Shown here: piece after piece, positions 56,570-64,000 of the stretch
How the letters are laid out: the number at the start of each line of letters is the position of its first letter
Position numbering within the stretch: the first letter of the stretch is position 1
Assembly (NCBI RefSeq): GCF_029263665.1
Contig: NZ_JAJUFQ010000001.1
Coordinates: 124,001-188,000 of the forward strand
Origin: Halomonas sp.
GTDB lineage: Bacteria; Pseudomonadota; Gammaproteobacteria; Pseudomonadales; Halomonadaceae
Direction: 5' to 3'
Length of the DNA stretch: 64,000 nt
Made by a program: the position numbers and the translations under genes
Notes under the pieces: generated by a model
The model's database searches: none
Told to the model about the DNA's origin: nothing
The model's input: the letters and a program-made list of their open reading frames with translations, nothing else

Positions 56570-57358
56570 ATGTCTCGCTCTTCTCGCCCACTCACCTGGC
56601 GCCATCGTGTCTCGCATATCGCATTGGCATCAGCAGCCTTCGGCCTGTTGCCCACGGCCACCGCATTGGCCAAGGACTACCCAGCGCCACTGGAAGCCCT
56701 GGAACAGGAAGGACTGGAAATCTTCGGCGAGTTCGACGCCCCCGGCGGGCTCACAGGCTATGCGGCAAGCCATCAAGGCCAGCCCATGACCGTCTTCGTC
56801 ACACCTGATGGAGAACATGCCATCGTCGGCAACCTGATTGACAGCGAGGCCAACAACCTGTCTAACGAACCACTGGAAAGGCTGGTACAGGGTCCTCAGG
56901 ACAAGGCTACCTGGCAGCAATTGGAGAACAGTGCCTGGATAGCTGACGGAAACGAGAATGCCGAACGCATCGTGTATGTCTTTACCGACCCCAACTGTCC
57001 TTATTGCAAGAAATTCTGGGAAAAGGCCAGGCCCTGGGTCGAAAGCGGCAAGGTGCAGCTCCGTCATGTGATGGTAGGCATCCTCGACCCTCAGAGCCCA
57101 CGCCAGGCGGTGACCATGCTGGCTGCTGACGACCCTGCAGCAGTACTTGCCGCTCACGAATCCGGAGAGACAACCGTCAGTCCCATGGAGCAATTGCCAC
57201 GCGAGTGGGAAGTGAAGCTCCAGGGCAACCACGAGCTGTTCAACCGGCTCGGCATGATCGCCACACCGGGGCTGGTTTACCAGAACGAAGGCCACATGGA
57301 AATGGCACAGGGCATGCCCCAGGAAGACCTGTTCAACACCATCATGGGGCCACGCTGA
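56570..57358 (+). CDS. dsbG: DsbG/DsbC-like periplasmic thiol-disulfide protein
   Basis: A 262-residue exported thioredoxin-fold protein. After a signal peptide (about residues 1-34, ending ATALA) comes an N-terminal dimerisation region and a thioredoxin domain with C143-P-Y-C146 in FTDPNCPYCKKFW and the cis-proline in IATPGLVY. The CPYC motif and extended N-terminal part match DsbG rather than DsbA; DsbG protects single cysteines from sulfenylation or isomerises disulfides, reduced by DsbD. ATG 56570 has GGAG 8 bases upstream. It follows the phosphorylase gene after 58 bases and may be co-transcribed, though no functional link is apparent. Confidence 0.88.
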   Translation: MSRSSRPLTWRHRVSHIALASAAFGLLPTATALAKDYPAPLEALEQEGLEIFGEFDAPGGLTGYAASHQGQPMTVFVTPDGEHAIVGNLIDSEANNLSNEPLERLVQGPQDKATWQQLENSAWIADGNENAERIVYVFTDPNCPYCKKFWEKARPWVESGKVQLRHVMVGILDPQSPRQAVTMLAADDPAAVLAAHESGETTVSPMEQLPREWEVKLQGNHELFNRLGMIATPGLVYQNEGHMEMAQGMPQEDLFNTIMGPR

Positions 57359-57391
57359 GCACACAAGCAACGCCAAGGTGGAGCACCGCGT

Positions 57392-58612
57392 TCACACCTT
57401 GCCTTCATTGTCTTCCTCCACAGCGGCATAAAGGCATTCGGGCAGGTCCGGGAGAGCTGCCCGAACCCGGTTCCAGCTGGGAATGAAGGGTTTCTCTCTG
57501 GGATTTTCCAGAAAGGCGTTGCCTGCGGCCATCAGGTTGTCAGCAAACAGTTCCACCGCCTGCTCCTCGGCGTGCCGGTCGAGGCTCAGGCCATTCATGA
57601 TGGCATCGTGGTCATAGGTTTCGATCAGATCCAGTGCCAGACGATAATAGGTCGCCTTGAGCGTACGGAAGCCTTCGGCCGAGAACTGCACGCCCTGGGT
57701 TGCCAGCTTTCGGTAGAGCGCCTTGGCGATGTCCAGGCTCATGCGATTGAGCCCGGTGGTGGCATTGTCAGCAGACACGGGCTGGTGCTTGTGATCATAG
57801 TGATCGGCGATATCCACCTGACACAAGCGATTGGTGGAATGATCACGATGCACCTCCGACAACACGCCAATCTCCAACCCCCAATCTGCCGGGATACGAA
57901 TGCCGTCAAGCACTTCCGTGCGCATCGAGAACTCACCTGACAGCGGGTAGCGATAGCAATCCAGGTAATCGAGATAAGGCAATGGGCCGTGGATCATCTT
58001 CAATGCCCGCAGCAGAGGCGTAACCATCAATCTCGACACCCTGCCATTGAGCTTGCCCTCCGCAATACGCGGGTAATATCCCTTGCAGAAGGCATAGTTG
58101 AAACGCGGATGAGCGACCGGATAGATCAAGCGTGCCAACAGGCCACGATCGTAGGTGAGGATATCGCAGTCATGCAGCGCCACCGCTACCGTGCGATGCG
58201 AGGCCTGCACATAGCCTGAGCAGTACCAGACGTTCCTGCCTTTGCCAGGTTGCTGGGGAGACAGCCCCTTTTCTTCCAGCTCTGCATCCAGTGCACGCAG
58301 GCGAGGGCCATCGTTCCACAGGATACGATGGTGCTGTGGCAGGCGGGAAAAGAAGTCACGCGCATAAAGAAACTGGTCACGGTCGGCCTGGTCGAGGCCA
58401 ATCACGATCTCGGCCAGATAAGGCACTTTAGCCAGTTCGTCAATGATGGCGGATAAAGCTGGCCCTTCCAGCTCCGAGAACAGCGAAGGCAAGATCAATC
58501 CCAGGGGACGCCGACGAGCAAAGCGACACAGGTCAGCTTCCAATTCCTCGACAGAACGCCGCGTCAAGTTATGAAAGTCGGTAATGATGCCGTTCTGGTG
58601 AAAGTCACTCAT
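57392..58612 (-). CDS. gpgS: Glucosyl-3-phosphoglycerate synthase
   Basis: A 406-residue family GT81 glycosyltransferase that moves glucose from a nucleotide-glucose to 3-phosphoglycerate. The N-terminal LGLILPSLFSELEGPAL, the phosphate-binding GKGRN (123-127) and the metal site D148-C-D150 in ALHDCDILTYD are recognisable, as are SGEFSM and the DHYDHKHQP stretch. Its ATG overlaps the stop of the phosphatase gene by 4 bases, so the two form an operon that makes glucosylglycerate, a compatible solute. It is convergent with the degradation gene cluster. Confidence 0.92.
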   Translation of the reverse strand: MSDFHQNGIITDFHNLTRRSVEELEADLCRFARRRPLGLILPSLFSELEGPALSAIIDELAKVPYLAEIVIGLDQADRDQFLYARDFFSRLPQHHRILWNDGPRLRALDAELEEKGLSPQQPGKGRNVWYCSGYVQASHRTVAVALHDCDILTYDRGLLARLIYPVAHPRFNYAFCKGYYPRIAEGKLNGRVSRLMVTPLLRALKMIHGPLPYLDYLDCYRYPLSGEFSMRTEVLDGIRIPADWGLEIGVLSEVHRDHSTNRLCQVDIADHYDHKHQPVSADNATTGLNRMSLDIAKALYRKLATQGVQFSAEGFRTLKATYYRLALDLIETYDHDAIMNGLSLDRHAEEQAVELFADNLMAAGNAFLENPREKPFIPSWNRVRAALPDLPECLYAAVEEDNEGKV

Positions 58613-59490
58613 GCTTTGTCCTCCTCACCCCAGAAATAGGAAAGCCCCTCGGCCCAACCCTCGGGCCCAGAGGCTTGTGTACGGTACAGGCGTGGAGGAA
58701 AACCCAAACCGGAGCCTGCCTGACCAAGCACGATATCCAGGCCATGCTGCCCTCGGATGATCACAGCGGCCTCGACGGCTTCAAGCATGGCAATGTCATT
58801 TGGCCCATCACCTAATGCCAGGGTTTCCGGTGCCGTGCCACGCAGTGCTTCGAAACGGCTGCATAACCAGCTTACCGCCCGCCCCTTGTCGATATCGCCA
58901 GTGACATGCCAGAAACGACCACCGCGAGTCATGTGCAGGCCGTCACCGGCAAGTCCCTCGGCAAAGCGAGTAAGCCTGTCTTCCGTGTCCCGCCACACCA
59001 ACGGCTCACTACCTTCCCGAAGCCGGGCCAGGCGTGCGCTCTGCTCATCCAGGCCGGTCCAGGCTGACACCTCGCTGACCGACATCTCGCTCATGGTGAT
59101 GAAGTCGGCACCCAACCGCTCACGCCATATCATCACCCGCTGGCGGATCAGTCCGATGTCCACGGCCAGGTTCTTGACCACCAGACCATCGGCTCCCGAC
59201 ACAACTTCCCGCTTGGCATGACACCAGGCCGACGGCAGCGCAACAACGCCGCCGTTCTCGGCAATGAAAGGGGTATGGCTCAGCCCCAGAGCCTGGCGCA
59301 GAGGCATCAACTCGCTGCGTGTCTTGCTGGTCACGGGAATGACCGCAATGCCCGCTTCCTTCAACGCCCCGAGCCAGGGCACTGCAGGCGACCAGTCATA
59401 ACTGTGGTGATCAAGCAACGAGCCATCCAGGTCAGTAAAGACCAGGCGTGGTCGTGATCCGGGACGAAGCTGGGGAAAGACACCTGGCAT
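58609..59490 (-). CDS. HAD phosphatase of the mannosyl-3-phosphoglycerate phosphatase family (probable GpgP)
   Basis: A 293-residue HAD-IIB phosphatase. Motif I is VFTDLDGSLLD (D20, D22), motif II VTSKT, and motif IV LGDGPNDIAMLE; FIAENGG is typical of the MPGP/YedP group. Because it is coupled to gpgS by a 4-base overlap, the substrate is probably glucosyl-3-phosphoglycerate, giving glucosylglycerate. AGCAGG lies 6 bases before the ATG. Family members often accept both mannosyl and glucosyl substrates. Confidence 0.88.
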   Translation of the reverse strand: MPGVFPQLRPGSRPRLVFTDLDGSLLDHHSYDWSPAVPWLGALKEAGIAVIPVTSKTRSELMPLRQALGLSHTPFIAENGGVVALPSAWCHAKREVVSGADGLVVKNLAVDIGLIRQRVMIWRERLGADFITMSEMSVSEVSAWTGLDEQSARLARLREGSEPLVWRDTEDRLTRFAEGLAGDGLHMTRGGRFWHVTGDIDKGRAVSWLCSRFEALRGTAPETLALGDGPNDIAMLEAVEAAVIIRGQHGLDIVLGQAGSGLGFPPRLYRTQASGPEGWAEGLSYFWGEEDKA

Positions 59491-59627
59491 GGCAGACCTG
59501 CTGGTATGGGGTGTTCATACCAGACCCCAAGCAGATGACATGCCAGTCGTGGAAAAAATGCAGAGAGATCAATGCATCAGCAGTGCATCATCAAACACCT
59601 TGCCACCGATGCACCGAAGCAAGACGA

Positions 59628-59663
59628 CAATGCCCCATTCTGGCGCACCAGAATGGGGCATTG
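59628..59663. terminator. Perfect 16-bp hairpin
   Basis: CAATGCCCCATTCTGG pairs perfectly with its reverse complement around a CGCA loop. It lies downstream of glyA and upstream of the phosphatase gene on the minus strand. No T run follows on either strand, so it may act as a terminator or as part of the repeat cluster that starts six bases later. Confidence 0.55.
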
Positions 59664-59668
59664 AGATT

Positions 59669-59738
59669 TGGCTAGCCAGAAACGGTTGATTTATACCGAA
59701 CACCGCAATAAATCAGCGTTTTCTCATCTGGCTAGCCA
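59669..59738. repeat. Palindromic repeat A bounded by TGGCTAGCCA
   Basis: The two arms (TGGCTAGCCAGAAA...TTGATTTAT and its inverse) form a 70-base imperfect inverted repeat. The right arm contains GCAATAAATCAGCGTTTTC, repeated exactly 168 bases further on. Confidence 0.75.
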
Positions 59739-59748
59739 ATCATGTACA

Positions 59749-59899
59749 CCAGAAAACTGATGATTTATGTCGCGAGCGAAGAGAGATGGGTTGCCGCCGG
59801 CACACAGGAACCGGAGTGTAGCCTGCTACATGAGGATTCCGAGTACCGCCGGCAGCCAATATATCGAGCGCAGCAATAAATCAGCGTTTTCCTGTCTGG
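59749..59899. repeat. Nested palindromic repeat B
   Basis: Outer arms (CCAGAAAACTGATGATTTAT and ATAAATC...TGTCTGG) enclose a second pair (GGTTGCCGCCGGC / GCCGGCAGCC) and an inner dyad (GGAGTGTAGC / GCTACATGAGG). The right arm is the second copy of GCAATAAATCAGCGTTTTC. No open frame. Confidence 0.75.
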
Positions 59900-59909
59900 C
59901 TAGTCGAGC

Positions 59910-60002
59910 GGAATGAAGCACTAGGCGCCCGGAGCACAGATCCGGGAGCCTATGCGTTACTAGGTGACCGGATCGAGCACCGCGCAACAACGTGCTTCAT
60001 CC
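59910..60002. repeat. Nested palindromic repeat C
   Basis: Arms GGAATGAAGCAC and GTGCTTCATCC enclose a core (CACAGATCCGGGAGCC ... TACTAGGTGACC ... CGAGCACCGC) that aligns with the core of repeat B, so B and C look like two members of one intergenic family. It ends 17 bases from the glyA stop. Confidence 0.7.
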
Positions 60003-60018
60003 GCGCAGGCAGCCAGAA

Positions 60019-61284
60019 TCAGCGATAGACCGGCAGGCGAGTACACACAGCTTCCACCTTACCCCGAATCTCCGCTTCAACAGCCGCGGTATCTTCTCCC
60101 TTGGCCATGACGTCCAGCAGATCGCAGATCCAGCCTGCCAGGTCGCGACATTCCGTTTCACCGAAACCACGTGTGGTCACTGCCGGAGTACCGATACGCA
60201 GACCGGAGGTGACGAAGGGGCTCTGGGGATCACCAGGCACGGCATTCTTGTTCACGGTGATATGGGCACGACCCAGAGCGGCATCTGCATCCTTGCCGGT
60301 CAGGCCTTGCTTGATCAGCGACAGCAGAAAGAGGTGATCTTCTGTGCCACCGGAAACCACGTCATAGCCACGTTCGATGAACACACCTGCCATGACCTGG
60401 GCGTTCTTGATGACCTGCTGCTGGTATTCCTTGAATTCAGGCGCCATGGCTTCCTTGAAGCACACCGCCTTGGCGGCGATGACGTGCTCCAGGGGACCGC
60501 CCTGACCACCGGGGAAGACCGCAGACTGCAGCTTCTTCTCGATGTCGGCATCGTTTTCGGCAGACAGGATCAGGCCACCACGCGGACCACGCAGGGTCTT
60601 GTGAGTGGTGGTGGTGACGACATGAGCATGAGGCAGCGGAGTCGGATACAGGCCTGCGGCAACCAGACCGGCGATATGAGCCATGTCGACCAGCAGGTAC
60701 GCACCGACTTCATCGGCGATTTCACGGAACTTGACCCAGTCGATGATCTGCGAATATGCAGAGAAACCTGCAATGATCATCTTCGGCTTGTGCTCGCGAG
60801 CCAGACGGGCAACTTCGTCATAGTCGATGCGGCCGCTTTCATCGATACCGTACTGAACGGCATTGTAGTGCTTGCCGGAAAAGTTCGGACGAGCGCCGTG
60901 AGTCAGGTGGCCACCTGCATCCAGGCTCATGCCGAGCACGGTATCGCCAGGACTGACCAGGGCCTGGAAGACAGCCCCATTGGCCTGGGAACCGGAATGA
61001 GGCTGAACATTGGCATATGTCGCACCAAACAGTTCATTGGCGTAATCGATGGCCAGCTGCTCAACGATATCAACGTATTCGCAACCACCGTAGTAACGCT
61101 TGCCCGGATAACCTTCCGCATACTTGTTGGTGAGCTGGCTGCCCTGAGCCTCCATGACACGGGGGCTGGCATAGTTTTCGGAAGCGATCAGCTCGATATG
61201 CGTTTCCTGACGAGCAACTTCTTTCTGCATTGCATCGAACAGGGCGTCATCGAAACCGGCAATCTTCATGTCGCGACTGAACAT
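60019..61284 (-). CDS. glyA: Serine hydroxymethyltransferase
   Basis: A 421-residue PLP enzyme that interconverts serine and glycine while charging tetrahydrofolate with one-carbon units, the input for thymidylate synthase. [40 protein letters not shown] and the PLP lysine near residue 229 in [14 protein letters not shown] are present. ATG 61284 (MFSRDM) fits the family start; the frame is open upstream without homology, and a second ATG five codons later is possible. The ribosome site GAGG is distant. Confidence 0.97.
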   Translation of the reverse strand: MFSRDMKIAGFDDALFDAMQKEVARQETHIELIASENYASPRVMEAQGSQLTNKYAEGYPGKRYYGGCEYVDIVEQLAIDYANELFGATYANVQPHSGSQANGAVFQALVSPGDTVLGMSLDAGGHLTHGARPNFSGKHYNAVQYGIDESGRIDYDEVARLAREHKPKMIIAGFSAYSQIIDWVKFREIADEVGAYLLVDMAHIAGLVAAGLYPTPLPHAHVVTTTTHKTLRGPRGGLILSAENDADIEKKLQSAVFPGGQGGPLEHVIAAKAVCFKEAMAPEFKEYQQQVIKNAQVMAGVFIERGYDVVSGGTEDHLFLLSLIKQGLTGKDADAALGRAHITVNKNAVPGDPQSPFVTSGLRIGTPAVTTRGFGETECRDLAGWICDLLDVMAKGEDTAAVEAEIRGKVEAVCTRLPVYR

Positions 61285-61396
61285 CGGCGGGCAAACCTCG
61301 CAGCTGGGGAAAAAATTCGGGAGGCCATGATAGCGCAGGCCATGCCGGCTTTCACTTGAAAGACCGTCATGAACTACCTCATGTTTTCTCATCTTG

Positions 61397-61415
61397 GCTT
61401 CAGTGATACTGAAGC
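61397..61415. promoter_or_regulatory. Perfect dyad upstream of glyA
   Basis: GCTTCAGT-GAT-ACTGAAGC is an 8-bp perfect inverted repeat about 113 bases before the glyA start. It could be a regulator site or a leader hairpin; I recognise no known operator. The rest of the 274-base gap shows no gene. Confidence 0.45.
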
Positions 61416-61499
61416 ATCCCCGATGCATCCATTCCCCGGCATGCATTCCTTCATCAGGTTCTGTGCCATTTTCTCGACAATGCCTTCCTCCTGATAAAA

Positions 61500-61531
61500 G
61501 AACCCCCATGGTCTATCGACCATGGGGGTTC
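61500..61531 (-). terminator. Terminator of the gene at 61559
   Basis: A perfect 14-bp stem (GAACCCCCATGGTC / GACCATGGGGGTTC) with a 4-base loop is followed on the minus strand by TTTTATC, 28 bases past the stop codon. Confidence 0.9.
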
Positions 61532-61558
61532 CGTTCTTCCGGGAAGCCGTTTGCCGAG

Positions 61559-62935
61559 TTACTTCACATTGACCTGCATCTGCATGGCGGCAGGCAGACC
61601 CAGCGGGTCCTGGGCCAACTTGGGTGCTTCAGCGCTCGGTGGCAGCGCCAGGCTGACGGTCATGTCCTTGGCCTTGCCGTCCATCATCTGCACCAGACCG
61701 GAAAGCACCGCGCCAATTTCTGGTCCCATCATGGTACTCATGCCCTTGGCCTGGGTGCGAATCTGCTCGAGCCATTCATTTTCCGACACCCCCATGAGGG
61801 TCGCGGCGACGGGTGCAATACGCTCGAAAGCCCCCAGGTTGCTCAATGTCAGCGTCATATCTCCGCCTTGAGTGTCGAGTTCGGTCCAGTCCTCCAGGCT
61901 GGCAAAATATTCAGCAGGTTCTGCTCCCTTCGGCAAGGTCAGAGGTATACCCGCATCCAGACCGAAGCGCAGGGCATCCGTGGCGGTCATTTCGAACTGG
62001 CTATCCAACTGACCATTGGCGCCTTGAGCTCGCCAGGAGCCATCCATCTTGGCATCCAGATCCAGTTGACCACTTCCTCCCGTCAGCACATTACTCAGCA
62101 TGCGCAGGTTGGTGCGCTCATCCACCGGGGCCAACTCGATCATCTTGCCCAGATTCAGGGACAGAGCTTCCATGTTGCCACTGAACTTGCCGTCGGCCAG
62201 GTCTCCCTCGCTGACCAGATGGCCCAGCGTCATGACTAGCTTGTCAGTCGCGATGTCCAGATCCTTGAGTTCGAGAGAATCAACAGTGGGCTTGTCTGTA
62301 TCTATCCCTGTCAATCCGGAGAATGAGAGCGATGGCAGCATGATCGTACCAGCGCCGATATCACCAAAATCATCGCTTGTCGCACTGAGGTTGGATAGTG
62401 TCAGGCTGCCAATCGCCTGCTCGCTGAGGTCACTTGCATTGAGCTCATCAAGTTCAATGCGCCCCCCAGCCACACCAAAGGGAAGGTCCAGATCCACTGC
62501 TCCCTGGCTCTGGTCAAGAACCAGGCCCTTCAGGCTCACGCCCTTGAGCGGATTCTCTGCGGTATAGGGCAGATCTTCCAGGTCCAGCACGGCCTGCCCA
62601 GGAGAAGTGAATGTCATGCGTTCCATGGTCAAGGTGGCCTGGTCCTGCACCATGTTGACCCCTTCCAGAATGACTTCATCAGGATCTTCGTAGTCACCTT
62701 TGACAATATATTTGCCAATGGTCGTGGTACCGCCTTCTTCGTCGACCAAGCGCACTTGCTCAGCCGTGGTTGTCCCGCCCAGGAAGCTGTCTGACACCTT
62801 GGCGACCTTAAGCTCTCCCTGGCTGGACAGTTGCGTGCGCAGATCCTGCTCGAGCTGCTCGGCATCTGCCTGAGCCAGGCCCGGCATCAGCGCCACGCCC
62901 AAGGCTGCCGCTGCGACAAAGTTCAATCTGGACAT
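61559..62935 (-). CDS. Secreted protein of unknown function
   Basis: A 458-residue protein with a clear signal peptide (MSRLNFVAAAALGVALMPGLAQA-DAEQ). The rest is a series of short beta-like segments rich in L, D, S and G (for example GVSLKGLVLDQSQGAVDLDL, LTLSNLSATSDDFGDIGAG), resembling the layered repeats of AsmA- or DUF945-like envelope proteins, but no family is certain. No catalytic motif or membrane anchor is seen beyond the signal. The start at 62935 is set by the signal peptide; a GGGAGG lies 12 bases upstream, and the frame is open further back without sense. It is monocistronic with its own terminator. Confidence 0.75.
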   Translation of the reverse strand: MSRLNFVAAAALGVALMPGLAQADAEQLEQDLRTQLSSQGELKVAKVSDSFLGGTTTAEQVRLVDEEGGTTTIGKYIVKGDYEDPDEVILEGVNMVQDQATLTMERMTFTSPGQAVLDLEDLPYTAENPLKGVSLKGLVLDQSQGAVDLDLPFGVAGGRIELDELNASDLSEQAIGSLTLSNLSATSDDFGDIGAGTIMLPSLSFSGLTGIDTDKPTVDSLELKDLDIATDKLVMTLGHLVSEGDLADGKFSGNMEALSLNLGKMIELAPVDERTNLRMLSNVLTGGSGQLDLDAKMDGSWRAQGANGQLDSQFEMTATDALRFGLDAGIPLTLPKGAEPAEYFASLEDWTELDTQGGDMTLTLSNLGAFERIAPVAATLMGVSENEWLEQIRTQAKGMSTMMGPEIGAVLSGLVQMMDGKAKDMTVSLALPPSAEAPKLAQDPLGLPAAMQMQVNVK

Positions 62936-63068
62936 GAAATTCAACCACCTCCCTTGTGAATGATGACAATCAACCAGCGCAAGCCGTAACGATGGTTTCA
63001 TCGCCTGCCTAATGAATAATGTCATGGTTTGGCGACACCGACCATTCCTCAATGAAGAGGCGTTGCTT

Positions 63069-64000
63069 TCAGTTGACTTGTAGCCGTTCGACGAGTCTCA
63101 TCGTCACTTCATGCAGCACCGCCAGTCGTGCCCGGCGCTTGTTGTTGGCATCAATCAGGCTCCAGGGCGCAGCGCTCTGGTGGGTGGCGGAAAACATGTC
63201 ATCAATGGCCCGTTGATAGTCATCCCAACGAGTTCGGTTGCGCCAGTCATCCTCGGTCAGCTTGTGCTGCTTGTGAGGGGTAACGGCCCGCGCCTTGAAG
63301 CGCTTCAGTTGCACGTCACTGTCGATAGCCAGGAACAGCTTGACCAGCACGGTACCGTGGCGCAGCAGTTGATCCTCGAAATCCAGGATTTGCTGATAGC
63401 CGAGCTGCCACTCGGGTTCATCAATCAACGCTTCGACACGCTCCACCAGCACTCGCCCATACCACGAGCGGTCGAAGACCGTGACCGAGCCATCCTTTGG
63501 CAGGCGTTGCCAGAACCGCCACTGCCAGGGGTAAAGGAGCTCCTGTTCGGAAGGAGCCGCTATCGAGCAGACCCGATAGGTACGGGCGTCTAGCGCCGAA
63601 GTCAGGCGGTGTATGCTGCCCCCCTTGCCCGCGGCATCGTGACCTTCAAATACCACGACCACCGGTATACCTCGCCACACGGCTCTACGCGCCAGTTCGG
63701 CCAGGCGCGCCTGGGCACAAGCCAGCTGCTCACGATACTCGGCCTTGTCGATGGCACTGTCATGCCCGGTAAGGTCGGATAGCTGGGGCACGGCAGGCGC
63801 TATCGAGACTCGGCCGCTCGATGGTGCAGCGACCGTGGCCGTTTTGCTCGTCCCTTGCATGGCGACGATCATATGTTCGACTACAGGTGTCAGCAGGTCG
63901 TTGCCGGGTGAGGCATCCAGACACAGCCATGGGCTGTCATCGGTTGCGGTAGCCTTACGCAGTTGTTTGCCCAACTGTTCGATTACTCGATGCTGACTGT
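63069..64000 (-). CDS. Polyphosphate:AMP phosphotransferase-like (PPK2 class II), 5' end outside window
   Basis: The C-terminal ~310 residues of a PPK2-type kinase that uses polyphosphate to phosphorylate nucleotides. Walker A FEGHDAAGKGG and the Walker B region DRSWYGRVLVERVE are intact, as is the lid segment KLTEDDWRNRTRWDDY. The frame stays open to the window edge, and the ~90 residues before this domain (QLGKQLRKATATDDSPW ...) look like the end of a first PPK2 domain, so the full gene probably encodes a two-domain polyphosphate:AMP phosphotransferase of about 500 residues. A TTG at 63974 should not be taken as the start. Confidence 0.88.
   Translation of the reverse strand, partial: SQHRVIEQLGKQLRKATATDDSPWLCLDASPGNDLLTPVVEHMIVAMQGTSKTATVAAPSSGRVSIAPAVPQLSDLTGHDSAIDKAEYREQLACAQARLAELARRAVWRGIPVVVVFEGHDAAGKGGSIHRLTSALDARTYRVCSIAAPSEQELLYPWQWRFWQRLPKDGSVTVFDRSWYGRVLVERVEALIDEPEWQLGYQQILDFEDQLLRHGTVLVKLFLAIDSDVQLKRFKARAVTPHKQHKLTEDDWRNRTRWDDYQRAIDDMFSATHQSAAPWSLIDANNKRRARLAVLHEVTMRLVERLQVN

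Noticed and set aside
63069-63974. Treating the PPK2-type gene as a complete 301-residue protein starting at TTG 63974
   Set aside because: The frame is open through the window edge and the residues before 63974 continue a first PPK2-like domain, so the gene is truncated by the window.

Overview
The window reads as chromosomal DNA of a moderately halophilic gammaproteobacterium, most likely Halomonadaceae (Halomonas-like). This is inference from gene content and order: a very acidic outer-membrane porin, a glucosylglycerate compatible-solute cluster, blocks whose order matches pseudomonads (thyA-lgt-TSUP ... ptsP-rppH-HAD; nrdR-ribD-ribBA-ribH-nusB-thiL-pgpA) and enterics (nudE / yrfG-hslR-hslO-pckA), and GC-rich coding DNA throughout. 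I see no rRNA or tRNA gene, no CRISPR array, no prophage and no intact insertion sequence.

Layout. 31-8908 (+): a tightly overlapped MoxR-DUF58-DUF4381-BatA-BatB/C-BatD operon whose last gene is one uninterrupted frame joining BatD to an octaheme cytochrome c with HEAT-like and TPR repeats. 9113-11311: katG behind an OxyR-like operator. 11434-13920 (-): a secreted two-domain PPC-like protein and a porin. 13921-14747: a gene-poor, AT-richer island holding a 15-bp-periodic tract that encodes pentapeptide repeats. 14748-20721 (-): a coiled-coil/ProQ-FinO protein, folA-thyA, lgt, a TauE/SafE permease and a membrane protein with a receiver domain but no kinase. 20859-25508: NRDE protein, ptsP, rppH and a HAD phosphatase. 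25659-36986 (-): mdh, rsd, dsbB-gshA, tex, Tat-exported msrB, pckA (with HexR-like boxes), hslO, hslR, yrfG; then nudE (+). 37842-50816: an oxidoreductase, ilvD, a MITE-like element, thiQ-thiP-thiB, an AsrA-type Lon protease, a DUF945 protein, pgpA-thiL-nusB. 50813-54422: ribH, ribBA with a degenerate RibA half, ribD, nrdR, with ribE absent from its usual place. 54694-59490: glucosylglycerate metabolism (phosphorylase, synthase, phosphatase) with a DsbG-like protein. 59491-60018: nested palindromic repeats. 60019-64000: glyA, a secreted protein of unknown function, and a polyphosphate kinase 2-type gene cut by the window edge.

The themes that connect genes are envelope stress and redox (MoxR/Bat, octaheme cytochrome, KatG, exported MsrB, DsbB, DsbG, AsrA-Lon), salt adaptation (porin, glucosylglycerate), central carbon switching (pckA, mdh, PTS-Ntr) and cofactor synthesis (folate/dTMP, thiamine, riboflavin). 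The most unusual item is the BatD-octaheme cytochrome fusion: two normally separate envelope proteins joined through a segment that still looks like a signal peptide, in a topology that would put all eight haems in the periplasm.
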